Origin: JAPLYB01 sp964481435
GTDB taxonomy: Archaea; Nanobdellota; Nanobdellia; Pacearchaeales; UBA284
Assembly: GCA_964481435.1 (NCBI GenBank)
Contig: CAYZTH010000006.1
Coordinates: forward strand, 1 to 29,894
Length of the DNA: 29,894 bases
Direction: 5' to 3'
Under the pieces are notes generated by a model. It did not search any database. It was not told the DNA's origin and was given only the letters and a program-made list of their open reading frames with translations. Each line of letters begins with the position of its first letter. Position 1 is the stretch's first letter. Positions 13,310 through 21,668 of this stretch are shown here, in pieces. Made by a program: the position numbers and the translations under genes.

Positions 13310-14038
13310 TTAATTATCTTTAACTTCTTTAAGTGCTTTTTTTTGAATTTCAATTATTTCTCTGCAGCTTTTTTTTGCAAGGGCTATTGCTTCTTTTAGC
13401 TCACTGGCTTTTATTTTTCCATCAAGTTGGATAAGACTGATTTTTTCAGATCTTGAGAGCATTGAAATTGGAATATCTGTTGCTGCCTTGATTTCCTCAC
13501 CATCTTTCATTATTGTGAAATCTTCTTCTTCTTTTGATAAATCAACAACAAAGGAATCTCCAGTCTTACCTATTGAAACTGCTGCAACCAATTCATTCAT
13601 TGGAAGGCCTGCGTTTGCCAAGGCAAGAGAGGCCGCATTTATTCCCGCACATCTTGTGGAGGCATCTGCTTCAACAATCAGGATATAGCAGTCAACTACT
13701 GTATTTGGATAGTTTTGAATTTGAAGAACCGGTTCTAGGGCTTTTCCAGTCACAAAGGAGATTTCAGAGGATCTTCTGTTTGGTCCTGGTCTTTTTCTTT
13801 CTGAAACTGAGAAGGGGGTCATGTCATAGTGGCATCTTAGGATTCCTTTTTCTGGATTTTGTAAGTGTTGTGGGTGCAAAACTCTAGGACCATAGACTGC
13901 TGCAATTGCTTTTGATTTTCCGAATGAGAACATTGCTGAGCCATCAGCATTTTTGATTATGCCAACCTTGGCTTTTATTTCTCGAGTTTCATCTAAGGCC
14001 CTTCCATCTGCTCTCTTGAATTCTTTTTCTTTTGTCAT
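13310..14038 (-). CDS. rrp41: Exosome catalytic subunit Rrp41
   Basis: The phosphorolytic RNase PH-type subunit of the archaeal exosome, degrading RNA 3' to 5' with inorganic phosphate or adding A-rich tails in the reverse reaction. The 242-aa sequence has KRADGRALDETREIKAKVG, SAMFSFGKSKAIAAVYGPR, the phosphate/RNA-site segment PNRRSSEIS, VEADASTRCAGINAASLAL and the acidic active-site strand FVVDLSKEEED. Length and motifs are normal. It follows SBDS after 20 bp. Confidence 0.96.
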   Translation of the reverse strand: MTKEKEFKRADGRALDETREIKAKVGIIKNADGSAMFSFGKSKAIAAVYGPRVLHPQHLQNPEKGILRCHYDMTPFSVSERKRPGPNRRSSEISFVTGKALEPVLQIQNYPNTVVDCYILIVEADASTRCAGINAASLALANAGLPMNELVAAVSIGKTGDSFVVDLSKEEEDFTIMKDGEEIKAATDIPISMLSRSEKISLIQLDGKIKASELKEAIALAKKSCREIIEIQKKALKEVKDN

Positions 14039-14058
14039 TTTTGTGATTATTAGTTTTT

Positions 14059-14751
14059 TTAATCTTTAATCTCTTTAGTTATAGCGCTTCCTTGCGTTGC
14101 TGAATTCAGTTTGTCATAAAACTCAATCTGCATTCCCGCAGGCAAGTTGATTATGCAACGCATAGAACCATCATTTAACCAATCTTCTTTTTCCTTTTTA
14201 AATGTTTTGATTAGGTTGTATATCTTGCCGACGTGTTCTGGAGCCACAGTTATTTCTATTCTTTTTACGGCAATCTTAATGGGGATTATCTTCTCGATGT
14301 CCTTAAGGATTATCATGGCTTGTTCTTCCGAATCCCGGTCATCTATTCTTGCGCCTGCCTGCTTAATAGCCTGCTCGATTCTTTGAGGGGTATAGGGTGC
14401 GCTTGTTCTTGGGTCCATGCAATTTCTTGCCAAGAAATCGATTATCTGCTTCATCTTCTGTTCTCTCATCTTTTCTCTGTACTCTTGGGTGAGTTGAATT
14501 TCTCCGGTGTTGATTATATCTCCGGCTGCTTTGAAGACATCATCGGTACCAAAAGCATCTTTCAGGTCTTTTGAAGATGCTTTGAAACCTTTTTTATGGT
14601 CTGTAAATATATCATTAACTTCCAGGGTGTCTCGTAGCGTTAGGGCCGTGCCTTGAAGCTTCTGTTTTTTGAATGCCAAGGCTTTATCTAGGTCTACCAT
14701 TATCTCGAATTCCTTTCCTTTCTTCTTGGTTCTTGCTAGTACGTTTGTCAT
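14059..14751 (-). CDS. SBDS-family ribosome maturation protein
   Basis: Archaeal ortholog of the Shwachman-Bodian-Diamond protein, which frees anti-association factor aIF6 from the large ribosomal subunit together with an EF2-like GTPase. The 230 aa have the N-terminal FYSH domain (ARTKKKGKEFEIMVDLDKAL, ASSKDLKDAFGTDD), a central helical domain (LTQEYREKMREQKMKQIIDF, CMDPRTSAPYTPQRIEQAI) and a C-terminal ferredoxin-like domain (PIKIAVKRIEITVAPEHVGK, INLPAGMQIEFYDKLN). Placement between psmA and the exosome genes is classic for archaea. Confidence 0.96.
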   Translation of the reverse strand: MTNVLARTKKKGKEFEIMVDLDKALAFKKQKLQGTALTLRDTLEVNDIFTDHKKGFKASSKDLKDAFGTDDVFKAAGDIINTGEIQLTQEYREKMREQKMKQIIDFLARNCMDPRTSAPYTPQRIEQAIKQAGARIDDRDSEEQAMIILKDIEKIIPIKIAVKRIEITVAPEHVGKIYNLIKTFKKEKEDWLNDGSMRCIINLPAGMQIEFYDKLNSATQGSAITKEIKD

Positions 14752-14787
14752 TTTAGAAAAAGTTTTTATGAAATTTGGTAATTTTTA

Positions 14788-14811
14788 TGCGCCTTAGTTA
14801 ATAATGGCGTC
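14788..14811. repeat. Degenerate paired GCGC repeat upstream of the SBDS gene
   Basis: On the minus strand GACGCCAT then AAGGCGCAT, about 17 bp apart, 37-60 bp before the SBDS ATG. It is a weaker version of the pairs at 1682, 3813 and 13252. Confidence 0.35.
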
Positions 14812-14831
14812 CGTTAAATAATTTTTATTTT

Positions 14832-15557
14832 TTAATCTTTAGTATACTTTGATAGAGCATCGCCAATAATCCTTTCTATTTTTGGCTTATCTTTTTTGAT
14901 TATTCCTGCTTCGAATCTTGTTATATCGAAGCCTTTTCCCATAATTCTTTTATAGATACTTAGGCCAAGTTTGAGGGCCTTGTCTATTGTTAGGTTATCT
15001 TTATATTCTTTCCTTAAAATTTCTAGGATTTTTTCATCATATTCTCCGATGGCTGTTGCTTTGACCCCTGAATAATTTCCTGTGACATCTGAGACAAAAA
15101 CCTTGGCTGATTTGTTGTTATTTATTCCAGCCATGATTACTTTTATTCCGAATGGTCTGACTCCACCGTACTGTGTATAAGCTTGTTTTAGATTTGCTAT
15201 CTCTCTGATGACTGATTCAACATCAACTGGCTCATCATAGACAATCCTATGCTGTTGAGCATTTCCTTGTGCCTTTTCCATCAGTATTCTTGAGTCTGAT
15301 AGGATTCCGGCTGTGCTTGCCATTATGTGATCATCAACTTCATAGATTTTCATTGAAGATTCTGGAATTAATAGAGGGTCTGAGATTCTTTTATCGACTA
15401 GTATAATTACTCCATCTGTGCAGACCATTGCTAAGCTTGCTGAACCTAATCTGACTGTCTTCTCTGCATACTCGACTTGCAAGAGTCTTCCCTCTGGACT
15501 GAATAGAGTTGCTGTCCGATCATAGCCCATTGCTTGGTGTGCTGATTCCATTTCCAT
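14832..15557 (-). CDS. psmA: Proteasome alpha subunit
   Basis: Non-catalytic outer-ring subunit of the 20S proteasome. The 241-aa sequence has the alpha signature YDRTATLFSPEGRLLQVEYA near the N-terminus, which gates the pore and docks ATPases, then the standard fold (GVIILVDKRI, MASTAGILSDSRILMEKAQ, YGGVRPFGIKVIMAGI). No beta subunit or ATPase is in this window. It is the first gene of the minus-strand information-processing block and has a clear TATA box at 15577-15592. Confidence 0.96.
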   Translation of the reverse strand: MEMESAHQAMGYDRTATLFSPEGRLLQVEYAEKTVRLGSASLAMVCTDGVIILVDKRISDPLLIPESSMKIYEVDDHIMASTAGILSDSRILMEKAQGNAQQHRIVYDEPVDVESVIREIANLKQAYTQYGGVRPFGIKVIMAGINNNKSAKVFVSDVTGNYSGVKATAIGEYDEKILEILRKEYKDNLTIDKALKLGLSIYKRIMGKGFDITRFEAGIIKKDKPKIERIIGDALSKYTKD

Positions 15558-15576
15558 TTTTTATGTTTTTCTCCCT

Positions 15577-15592
15577 TTTATAAATATATAAA
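15577..15592 (-). promoter_or_regulatory. TATA box of psmA operon
   Basis: On the minus strand TTTATATATTTATAAA lies 20-35 bp before the ATG at 15557. A GGGAG just downstream could act as a ribosome-binding site if there is a short leader. Confidence 0.5.
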
Positions 15593-15663
15593 ACTGGGTG
15601 ATTTATAAAGCTTATGGATTGGTGATTCAGGCATAAAATAGTTCTAAAATTGCTCTAAAAGAA

Positions 15664-15675
15664 AGTTATTTAAAA
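15664..15675 (+). promoter_or_regulatory. TATA box of the pilin-like operon
   Basis: AGTTATTTAAAA lies about 25 bp before the ATG at 15695, giving a leaderless or very short-leader mRNA. It is divergent from psmA. Confidence 0.5.
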
Positions 15676-15694
15676 CAAAATTCCTTATTATGAG

Positions 15695-16285
15695 ATGAAA
15701 AAGAGGATGATTAGAAGTTTAATGTCATTGAAAAAAAGCAGAAGGGGTTCTATTGAGATGTCGTTTCAGTTCATCTTCTCTATCATACTTGTTGTTGTCG
15801 TGCTTTTTGTCGGATTTTATGTGATAAAGATGTTCCTTGACAGAGCCGAGCAGATCAAATTCCTTGATTTTTCATCTAGGCTGAAGAGCGAACAAGGAGT
15901 CTGGGGCGTTTGGACTCAAGAGGAAGCAAGCCAAGTATTTTCTGCTCAGGTCAATAGTAATGTTAAGTATGTTTGTTTTGCAAATATTGCGAATTGCCAG
16001 CAAGGTTCGGGAGTTCCAAGTAATTTTTGCACGAATATAAGTCGGATGTATTCTGGAAAGAACTATAATGTATTTTTTTATCCCTTTGGCATAGCTGAAA
16101 AGTATCATGCAAAAAGTGCTGTCGCTGTCTACTGCAATGCTGACAACGAGCCACAGAAAAAATGCATTGAAATCCCAAAAACCCCGATTTGCATCAAGGC
16201 TAAGACTGTTGAGGGGCAGTGGAAAATCAAGATGAGGCTGTCGAAACAAAATGAGACGAGCCTTGTTGAGATAAGTGCTGCTTAG
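15695..16285 (+). CDS. Pilin-like secreted protein 1
   Basis: A 196-aa protein with a basic N-terminus ending RRG, then SIEMSFQFIFSIILVVVVLF. This is a class III (type IV pilin-like) signal peptide, cleaved after Gly by a prepilin peptidase, with Glu at mature position +3 and the hydrophobic helix kept as the assembly or anchor helix. The rest is an extracellular domain with cysteines spaced as likely disulfides (YVCFANIANC, NFCTN, VYCNADNEPQKKC, TPICIK). It is the first of four genes in a row with the same N-terminal design. No assembly ATPase or membrane platform is in the window. I know no functional name for the ectodomain. Confidence 0.75.
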   Translation: MKKRMIRSLMSLKKSRRGSIEMSFQFIFSIILVVVVLFVGFYVIKMFLDRAEQIKFLDFSSRLKSEQGVWGVWTQEEASQVFSAQVNSNVKYVCFANIANCQQGSGVPSNFCTNISRMYSGKNYNVFFYPFGIAEKYHAKSAVAVYCNADNEPQKKCIEIPKTPICIKAKTVEGQWKIKMRLSKQNETSLVEISAA

Positions 16286-16318
16286 GAGAGAAAATAAAGT
16301 TAAATTAAAAAAGTTTGC

Positions 16319-16353
16319 GCAGCACAAAATTGTCTGTTTCAGCAGAGTGCTGC
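16319..16353 (+). terminator. Hairpin between pilin-like genes 1 and 2
   Basis: Stem GCAGCAC / GTGCTGC (7 bp, perfect) encloses a 21-nt loop that contains a small CTG-TTT-CAG hairpin, 33 nt after the stop of the first pilin-like gene. It may be an mRNA-stability or processing site, since a weak promoter-like GTTAAATT follows before the next gene. Confidence 0.45.
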
Positions 16354-16394
16354 AAGATTAAGTTAAATTCCTTTGATAAAACTAGATATAAAAA

Positions 16395-17348
16395 ATGAAG
16401 AGAATAGGTAAGAAAGGTTTTATTGAATTCGGCTGGATATTTGCCCTAATCGTCGGTGCCTTAATTTTGTTCTTTGCTTTTTATTTTATAGGAACCAAGA
16501 TGAATGAGAGCAAGACAGGCCAGGGTCTTGTTGCAGAAAATACCCTGGATATATTGTTGAATCCCTTTTCATCTTTTGGAGGTCTAGGAGCTACGTCAAG
16601 CAAAGAAGTAACTTTGCAAAAAAAAGAGAGATTTAATTTTTCATGTAATTTAGATATGGGCTTTGGTTACGATTCTATTTTAAGCGCAACAAATCCTGGA
16701 GTTAGGATGGCTCCTAAAAAAGTTTATGATAAGTATATTTTCACGGAGAGTTCTATTTACAGTAAGAATTTGCAGGTCATAAGCAAGCCTTTTAACATGC
16801 CCTGGAGAGTTGCAGACTTGATTTATTTGTTCTCGAGAGATAGGGCATATTGTTTTGTGGGAATGACTGGATCAACAATAGAAGAAGAATTTGGGGCAGG
16901 TACAACAGGGATGAATATTTCTAACTTCAAATTTAAGGACACTAAGGCAGATTGCGGTAATTCTATAACTGTCTGCTATGGGTCTGGCTGCGATATAGTT
17001 ATTGATTTTGAGTATAGTCGAGTTGTCAAAGGAACAAGAGAATTCCCTTTTATAGATGATTCTACAATGTACGCGGCTATTTTTTCAAGCTATGATATCT
17101 ACGCGTGTAATATGAAAAGAGTTGCTCAAAGAATTAGATATGAAACTGAAGTCTATAGAAATAAAGCTAGGGCATTGGGGGTCAAAGGATGTTCTTCGAT
17201 ATTCAGTTTAGAGGCTCTTGATCAATCTGCTAACCAAGTAATAAACTCTCGGACAAGTGCCGAACTAGCAAGTAGCATCTACACTTTGAGAGCTGCAGCC
17301 GACGCTTTAAATTCACAAAATATGGGCGCGGATTGTTCATTATATTGA
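16395..17348 (+). CDS. Pilin-like secreted protein 2
   Basis: The largest of the four, at 317 aa. MKRIGKKG is followed by FIEFGWIFALIVGALILFFA, a class III signal peptide with Glu at +3 after the predicted Gly cleavage site. The ectodomain has about nine Cys (for example NFSCNLD, RAYCFVG, ADCGNSITVCYGSGCDIV, YACNMK, GCSS, ADCSLY) and a helical segment at about 245-317 (VAQRIRYETEVYRNKARALG). It probably stays anchored in the membrane with a disulfide-bonded external domain. The next gene starts 9 bp later. Confidence 0.75.
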   Translation: MKRIGKKGFIEFGWIFALIVGALILFFAFYFIGTKMNESKTGQGLVAENTLDILLNPFSSFGGLGATSSKEVTLQKKERFNFSCNLDMGFGYDSILSATNPGVRMAPKKVYDKYIFTESSIYSKNLQVISKPFNMPWRVADLIYLFSRDRAYCFVGMTGSTIEEEFGAGTTGMNISNFKFKDTKADCGNSITVCYGSGCDIVIDFEYSRVVKGTREFPFIDDSTMYAAIFSSYDIYACNMKRVAQRIRYETEVYRNKARALGVKGCSSIFSLEALDQSANQVINSRTSAELASSIYTLRAAADALNSQNMGADCSLY

Positions 17349-17357
17349 GGCGATAAT

Positions 17358-17885
17358 ATGAAAAATAATTTAACAAAATTAAAATTGAGAAAGAAAGGGC
17401 AGTTGAAAATTCAGGAGATGGCTTTTGTTTTGTTGGGGGTTATTTTTCTCTTTGCGCTTATTTTGCTGTTTTATGTTTCTTTCCAGTACAGGAGCTGGCA
17501 AAAAGTTGCTGTTCAGAGCGAGGAGGCAAGGGCAATAACTCTGCTCGAGGTTGTTGCTTCAATGCCTGAATTTAGATGCTCTTCTAGTTTTAGCTCGGCT
17601 TCAGAGGCAGTTTGTATAGATATAGATAAGTTAGAGTATTTTAATAAGACAAGGAGTATCAGGGATAAGTACTCCGTGCTCTGGGAGAGTTCTCAAGCCG
17701 CTGGTGTCGAAGTTCAGGAAATTTATCCTGATAAAAAGACATATACTATTTACTCAAAATCAGGATTCCAAGGATCTAGTAAGACCTATTCAACATACAG
17801 TGCTATATGCAATCAGGAGTATGGGGAGCTTATCTGCAAGATTGCGAAAATAAAAATTAAAATGATTATGCCTGAATCAAAATAA
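17358..17885 (+). CDS. Pilin-like secreted protein 3
   Basis: A 175-aa protein. The N-terminus KLRKKG is followed by QLKIQEMAFVLLGVIFLFAL: cleavage after Gly leaves Gln at +1 and Glu at +6, the archaeal class III pattern. The ectodomain has cysteine pairs (FRCSSSF, AVCID, AICNQEYGELICK). GAGGCG lies 10 nt before the ATG as a ribosome-binding site, and the gene is 9 bp after its neighbour, so it is co-translated in the pilin-like operon. Confidence 0.75.
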   Translation: MKNNLTKLKLRKKGQLKIQEMAFVLLGVIFLFALILLFYVSFQYRSWQKVAVQSEEARAITLLEVVASMPEFRCSSSFSSASEAVCIDIDKLEYFNKTRSIRDKYSVLWESSQAAGVEVQEIYPDKKTYTIYSKSGFQGSSKTYSTYSAICNQEYGELICKIAKIKIKMIMPESK

Positions 17886-17902
17886 AAAAGGAAAAATCAA
17901 AA

Positions 17903-18397
17903 ATGAGAATTGGAAATAAAAAGGGACAGGAAGAGTCAATGGGTTTTGTTGTAATTATTATGCTCGTTCTAGTTGTGGGAATAGTCTTCCTTGGTTTCTC
18001 TCTAAGGCAAAATAAAACTGTTGTTCAGCAGCAGCAAGAGCTTTCTGACATGACTTGGGCAGTCTTATCATATACTACAAATTGCACTATCTCTGGAGAG
18101 GCAAGGAGCATATGGGACTTATCTAAAGACTGCGATGTAAGGCCAAGCCAGGCCTGTGATGTAGGAGACGATGATGTCTGTGCTGCCTTGAATAAGACCC
18201 TTTACAGGGTCTTGACCAGCATAATTGGAACTAATGCAAGCATAACTAACAGGTATGTCCATGCTTATGAGTTTAGTATAGCTACTGGTTCAGGAAAGAC
18301 TAGTGTCAAACAGGGCAATAGAACAGGGAACTACTTTACTTACTTAACTTTTATCCCAAGGGATATCAATGTTACAGCTAAGTTCTATTACTCTTAA
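17903..18397 (+). CDS. Pilin-like secreted protein 4
   Basis: A 164-aa protein. MRIGNKKG is followed by QEESMGFVVIIMLVLVVGIV, another class III signal peptide with Gln at +1 and Glu at +2/+3. The ectodomain has TNCTISG, KDCDVRPSQACD and DDVCAAL cysteines, several N-x-S/T sequons (NKT, NCT, NAS, NRT, NVT) and a beta-rich C-terminus. It is the last gene of the four-gene operon and ends 21 bp before a convergent regulator gene. Confidence 0.75.
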   Translation: MRIGNKKGQEESMGFVVIIMLVLVVGIVFLGFSLRQNKTVVQQQQELSDMTWAVLSYTTNCTISGEARSIWDLSKDCDVRPSQACDVGDDDVCAALNKTLYRVLTSIIGTNASITNRYVHAYEFSIATGSGKTSVKQGNRTGNYFTYLTFIPRDINVTAKFYYS

Positions 18398-18418
18398 TTC
18401 TCGGTTATGGTCGGGGGT

Positions 18419-18844
18419 TTAGAATTCTATTGAAAAGACTATCTTGTCAAGATTAAGGATGGGCTTTGAACAAAGGCGATTTTTGACTCTTTCGTGCTTC
18501 ATGGTTATGATCTCAAGGCTTTCCAAGAGTCTTAGGTCTTGTCTGACTGCCTTAAAGTTTCGGCCAAGGACCTTGGCAAGTTCATAGATGGACTTTGGCT
18601 TTTTTTCCTTTATGGCATAGATTATCTTGATTTTTTCTTTGTTCAGTAGCTGTTTTGCCCTGCTTATCTGGATGAGATGGGCGGCCATTTTTATCTTTTC
18701 TCCATGCTCAGGATTAAGGGTATCTTGTCTTATCCCAAAAGGGATGATAGGTTTGATTAAAACATCAAAAACATTCTTGTCTTCACTAAGCTTGATGATT
18801 ATGTTCTTTATTCTCTTCTCCCCTTTTCTTGTTGGTCTTGCCAT
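18419..18844 (-). CDS. Winged-HTH transcriptional regulator
   Basis: A 141-aa DNA-binding protein. A basic N-terminus leads into a strand region, and residues about 66-120 form a winged helix-turn-helix (KIKIIYAIKEKKPKSIYELA, then KVLGRNFKAVRQDLRLLESL), the ArsR/MarR-like fold with the 'KAVRQDLRLLESLEII' recognition helix and wing. It carries no metal-binding Cys set, so an ArsR metal sensor is unlikely. It is convergent with the pilin-like operon and divergent from the S-layer gene. An 18-bp palindrome overlaps its TATA region, which suggests autoregulation. Confidence 0.8.
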   Translation of the reverse strand: MARPTRKGEKRIKNIIIKLSEDKNVFDVLIKPIIPFGIRQDTLNPEHGEKIKMAAHLIQISRAKQLLNKEKIKIIYAIKEKKPKSIYELAKVLGRNFKAVRQDLRLLESLEIITMKHERVKNRLCSKPILNLDKIVFSIEF

Positions 18845-18895
18845 ATTAGATTTGTCGTCGGTATATTATTATTTATCCGTTGATTATTCTCTTTT

Positions 18896-18913
18896 TATAT
18901 ACTTAAGTATATA
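18896..18913. promoter_or_regulatory. 18-bp palindrome over the TATA region of the wHTH gene
   Basis: TATATACTTAAGTATATA is a perfect palindrome 52-69 bp before the ATG at 18844 and overlaps a TATA box (AGTATATAAAAAG on the minus strand). It could be an operator for the regulator. The remaining 360-bp gap to 19201 holds the S-layer promoter and leader. Confidence 0.4.
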
Positions 18914-19065
18914 TTAAGGTAATATATGTATAAAAATATACCCTATTTAAATCTTGTTCTTTCTAGACCTTAAAATTTCCAAAATATCAAGTAACTTCAA
19001 AATAATAACATAAGCTTTTTAAAGCAAGGGTTGAAAAAAGGGGAGGAATAGGGGGTTTTCCGAAA

Positions 19066-19076
19066 GCTTTAAAAAT
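19066..19076 (+). promoter_or_regulatory. TATA box of the S-layer gene
   Basis: GCTTTAAAAAT predicts a transcription start at about 19096-19100, exactly where the first leader hairpin begins. Confidence 0.5.
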
Positions 19077-19097
19077 AGACTGTTCTTTTGGCTTTTG

Positions 19098-19195
19098 AGC
19101 AACTGTGTGTTGCTTACTAATCACGTATAGTGATTAGTAGCCCATAATTATCGGCATTGCCGGTAAGGGCCAATTAGAAATGTTTGAAAGGAGGT
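19098..19195 (+). promoter_or_regulatory. Structured 5' leader of the S-layer mRNA
   Basis: Three hairpins in a row: AGCAAC / GTTGCT (19098-19114); TACTAATCAC / GTGATTAGTA, 10 bp perfect with loop GTATA (19115-19139); and TTATCGGC / GCCGGTAA with one G-U pair (19148-19166). A strong GGAGGT ribosome-binding site (19190-19195) follows, 6 nt before the ATG. Most first genes in this window look leaderless, so a leader of about 100 nt is exceptional. It probably stabilises an abundant mRNA. Confidence 0.65.
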
Positions 19196-19201
19196 TAAAA
19201 A

Positions 19202-21648
19202 ATGAAACTATTGAAAAAGATTGCACCTTTTGCAATCTCGACTTTGATGATCGGAGCAAGCATGGCAGGAGCAGTCGCTCTAAATATTGCCGATTGGAAA
19301 ACCCAGTTCTCAAACACCAACACTGCTGTTGTTGTAGGTACTGGAGTTACTGACGCAGGTGATATTGCTGGAGCTTTAACTGCTGCAAAAGCCGTCGGCA
19401 TCGATACAGCATCAAGTACAGTTACAGGTGAGAGCTATCAATTCCAAAAGACAAGCGACAAGCTTAATATTGGAAACCTATTGAGTGACATAAGATCTTC
19501 CTTAACAAAAGATCAAATGCCTACAACTTTAGCGGATGGAGTCTATAAAGACGCCTCAAGTTCTGAATATGAATACACCCAGAAAATAACAATGGGAACT
19601 GCATTAAGAATAATGCAATTCGCAGATAACGACTACAATGACAAAGCACCAACTTTGGGTATTAATTTAACTGATGACCAGCATATTATGAACTACACCT
19701 TGAGTTTTACAGATAAACCTGATTTCACAGCCGCAGCATTAGAGACAACAACTATTGATATGCTAGGTAAGACCTATTATATCAGTGATATTGATACATC
19801 AAACAATATCATAACACTGTTGGATTCTAGTACTTCTGGAATCGTGAAAGAAGGAGAGACTATTACAATCGGTGGAGAAGCGATAACTCTCTACTTTGTA
19901 AGCAGTACACCAACTGTGAAATTAAAGATAGGGGACACCATAACGAACTCGATGGCTGCCGGAGCAACATATAAGTTATCTAATGGCAATTACATTGGTG
20001 TAAAAGACATCATGTATGTTGCAAGAGATACTGGATCTAGCAGTGCTGAATTGACTGTTGGAACTGGTAAGATAAAAGTCTATGATAACTATACATCTGT
20101 TAAAATCAACGAGAAAACCGTTGAGGGTCTAAAGAGCGACATTGGTCTAAGTGGCGCTGATTTATCCACCATAACATTTGCATGGGATCTTGAGGATGAA
20201 GCTTATGTAACCCCGGACTCTTCAGCTCTTTTACCAGGTTTAGAAGCCGTTAAGTTAATGATGACTGGAATGGCCTTCCCAACCGGAGAAGAAATTAAGG
20301 TTGAAGCTGGTTCAAGTGATGTAGCATCTATTACAATTCCATTCAAGGATGGAACAAAAGAAGTAGATTTACTACACTCGAACACAACAAACTTTAATGC
20401 TATTGGAGGAGATACTGATGAGATACTTGTTACAACCAGAGAAAGATATCTGGCTTTCAACAAGGCTGCTAATGCAAAGTACTTCATAGCATCATACCAA
20501 GGAACTACAGACGCTGAATCATATCTAATTTCAGCATCATTCAACAATGTTGATGACAAAGTCACTTTGAAGAATGAAGTCACTGGAAGTGATATCTGTA
20601 CTATTGCGACAGACGGAGAATGTAGTCTAGGACAAGTTGACTTAACAGCTATCACTGTAAGTGATAACTACGTTAATTTAAGTATCAACTCTGGTGGACA
20701 CTTTGATAGAGTGTTTACATCTAAGGGAGGAATGTTCTTCTTGCCAATTAACGCAACTGGCGTTGGGCATGGAAACATTAACTTGACTGAGACACCAACT
20801 GCTGGCGGTCCAACTTGGGTGCTTGAAATGTGGGATCAAAACAAAGACCAAACTACGCAGAGCGATTCTTCATTGAACATAACATTCGGTCATAACAGTG
20901 ACCACGATGTACATGTGAGTGCTATTACAGGCGCTATAAACACATATGGCTTTGAAGAAAAAGACAAATACTATCTTGGNNNNNNNNNNNNNNNNNNNNN
21001 NNNNNNNNNNNNNNNNNNNNNNNNNNNNNNNNNNNNNNNNNNNNNNNNNNNNNNNNNNNNNNNNNNNNNNNNNNNNNNNTTACAGGCGCTATAAACACAT
21101 ATGGCTTTGAAGAAAAAGACAAATACTATCTTGGCAAATACTATCTTGGTTACGTACCATCTGACTTAGCCACAAAGGTTGAGTGGGATAAGACCGGAAA
21201 CCAATACGATGCCAAAATCACCTACTATGGTGAAGAGGTATATGGTAATGTCTTTGTAGCTGCTTCAGGAGCATCTGGCGGTTCAACATCATGGACACCA
21301 GTACAAGACAGTGAAACTGACAAATATGTCAGCAAAAACATTGTCGTTATTGGAGGTACAGCTGTTAACAAAGTAGCCAGAAAGATGCTAGGTCTTGACG
21401 AGGCAACTCCCGTCTACGGAACTGAATCTGGATGGGCAGACAACACAGGCGTAACTGCTGCGGGCAAAGGTATATTGTGGATGAAAACATCACCTTATAC
21501 TGAAGGCACAGGCAAGTATGCATTGTTAGTTGCTGGCTGGACAGGAACAGACACCGAGAAATCAGCAAACTACCTTCAATTGAAGGCAAGTACAGCTGCA
21601 AAGGAGAAAGTCGTGATTGATACCAACGCATTGGTAGAAGCGAGTTAA
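19202..21648 (+). CDS. S-layer protein (interrupted by an assembly gap)
   Basis: The main cell-surface lattice protein. A signal peptide (KKIAPFAISTLMIGASMAGA) leads into an S-layer N-domain (TAVVVGTGVTDAGDIAGALT, AAKAVG). The C-terminal part has the matching family motifs (IVVIGGTAVNKVARKMLGLD, GKGILWMKTSP, KYALLVAGWTG). The frame breaks only at a 100-N gap (20980-21079). The 55 bases before the gap (20925-20979) are repeated exactly after it (21080-21134). Joining the contigs through this overlap restores one frame of 764 codons (763 aa). Codons are richer in C-ending forms than neighbours, fitting high expression. A 5-aa repeat, KYYLG, at the join may be real or an assembly error. Post-gap sequence is in frame from 21135. 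Confidence 0.9.
20980..21079. other. Scaffold gap, 100 N
   Basis: Exactly 100 N, a default scaffolder length. The flanks overlap by 55 identical bases, so the gap is probably not real missing sequence. Confidence 0.95.
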
Positions 21649-21668
21649 GCTTAGGTGCAAAACAAAAC

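Noticed and set aside
18845..19065. Short open frames in the gap before the S-layer promoter.
   Set aside because: All are under about 20 codons with low-complexity A/T content; none looks like a gene.
21080..21134. 55-bp direct repeat flanking the N gap as a genuine gene-internal duplication.
   Set aside because: Exact identity up to the N run and a default-size gap are better explained by unmerged contig ends.
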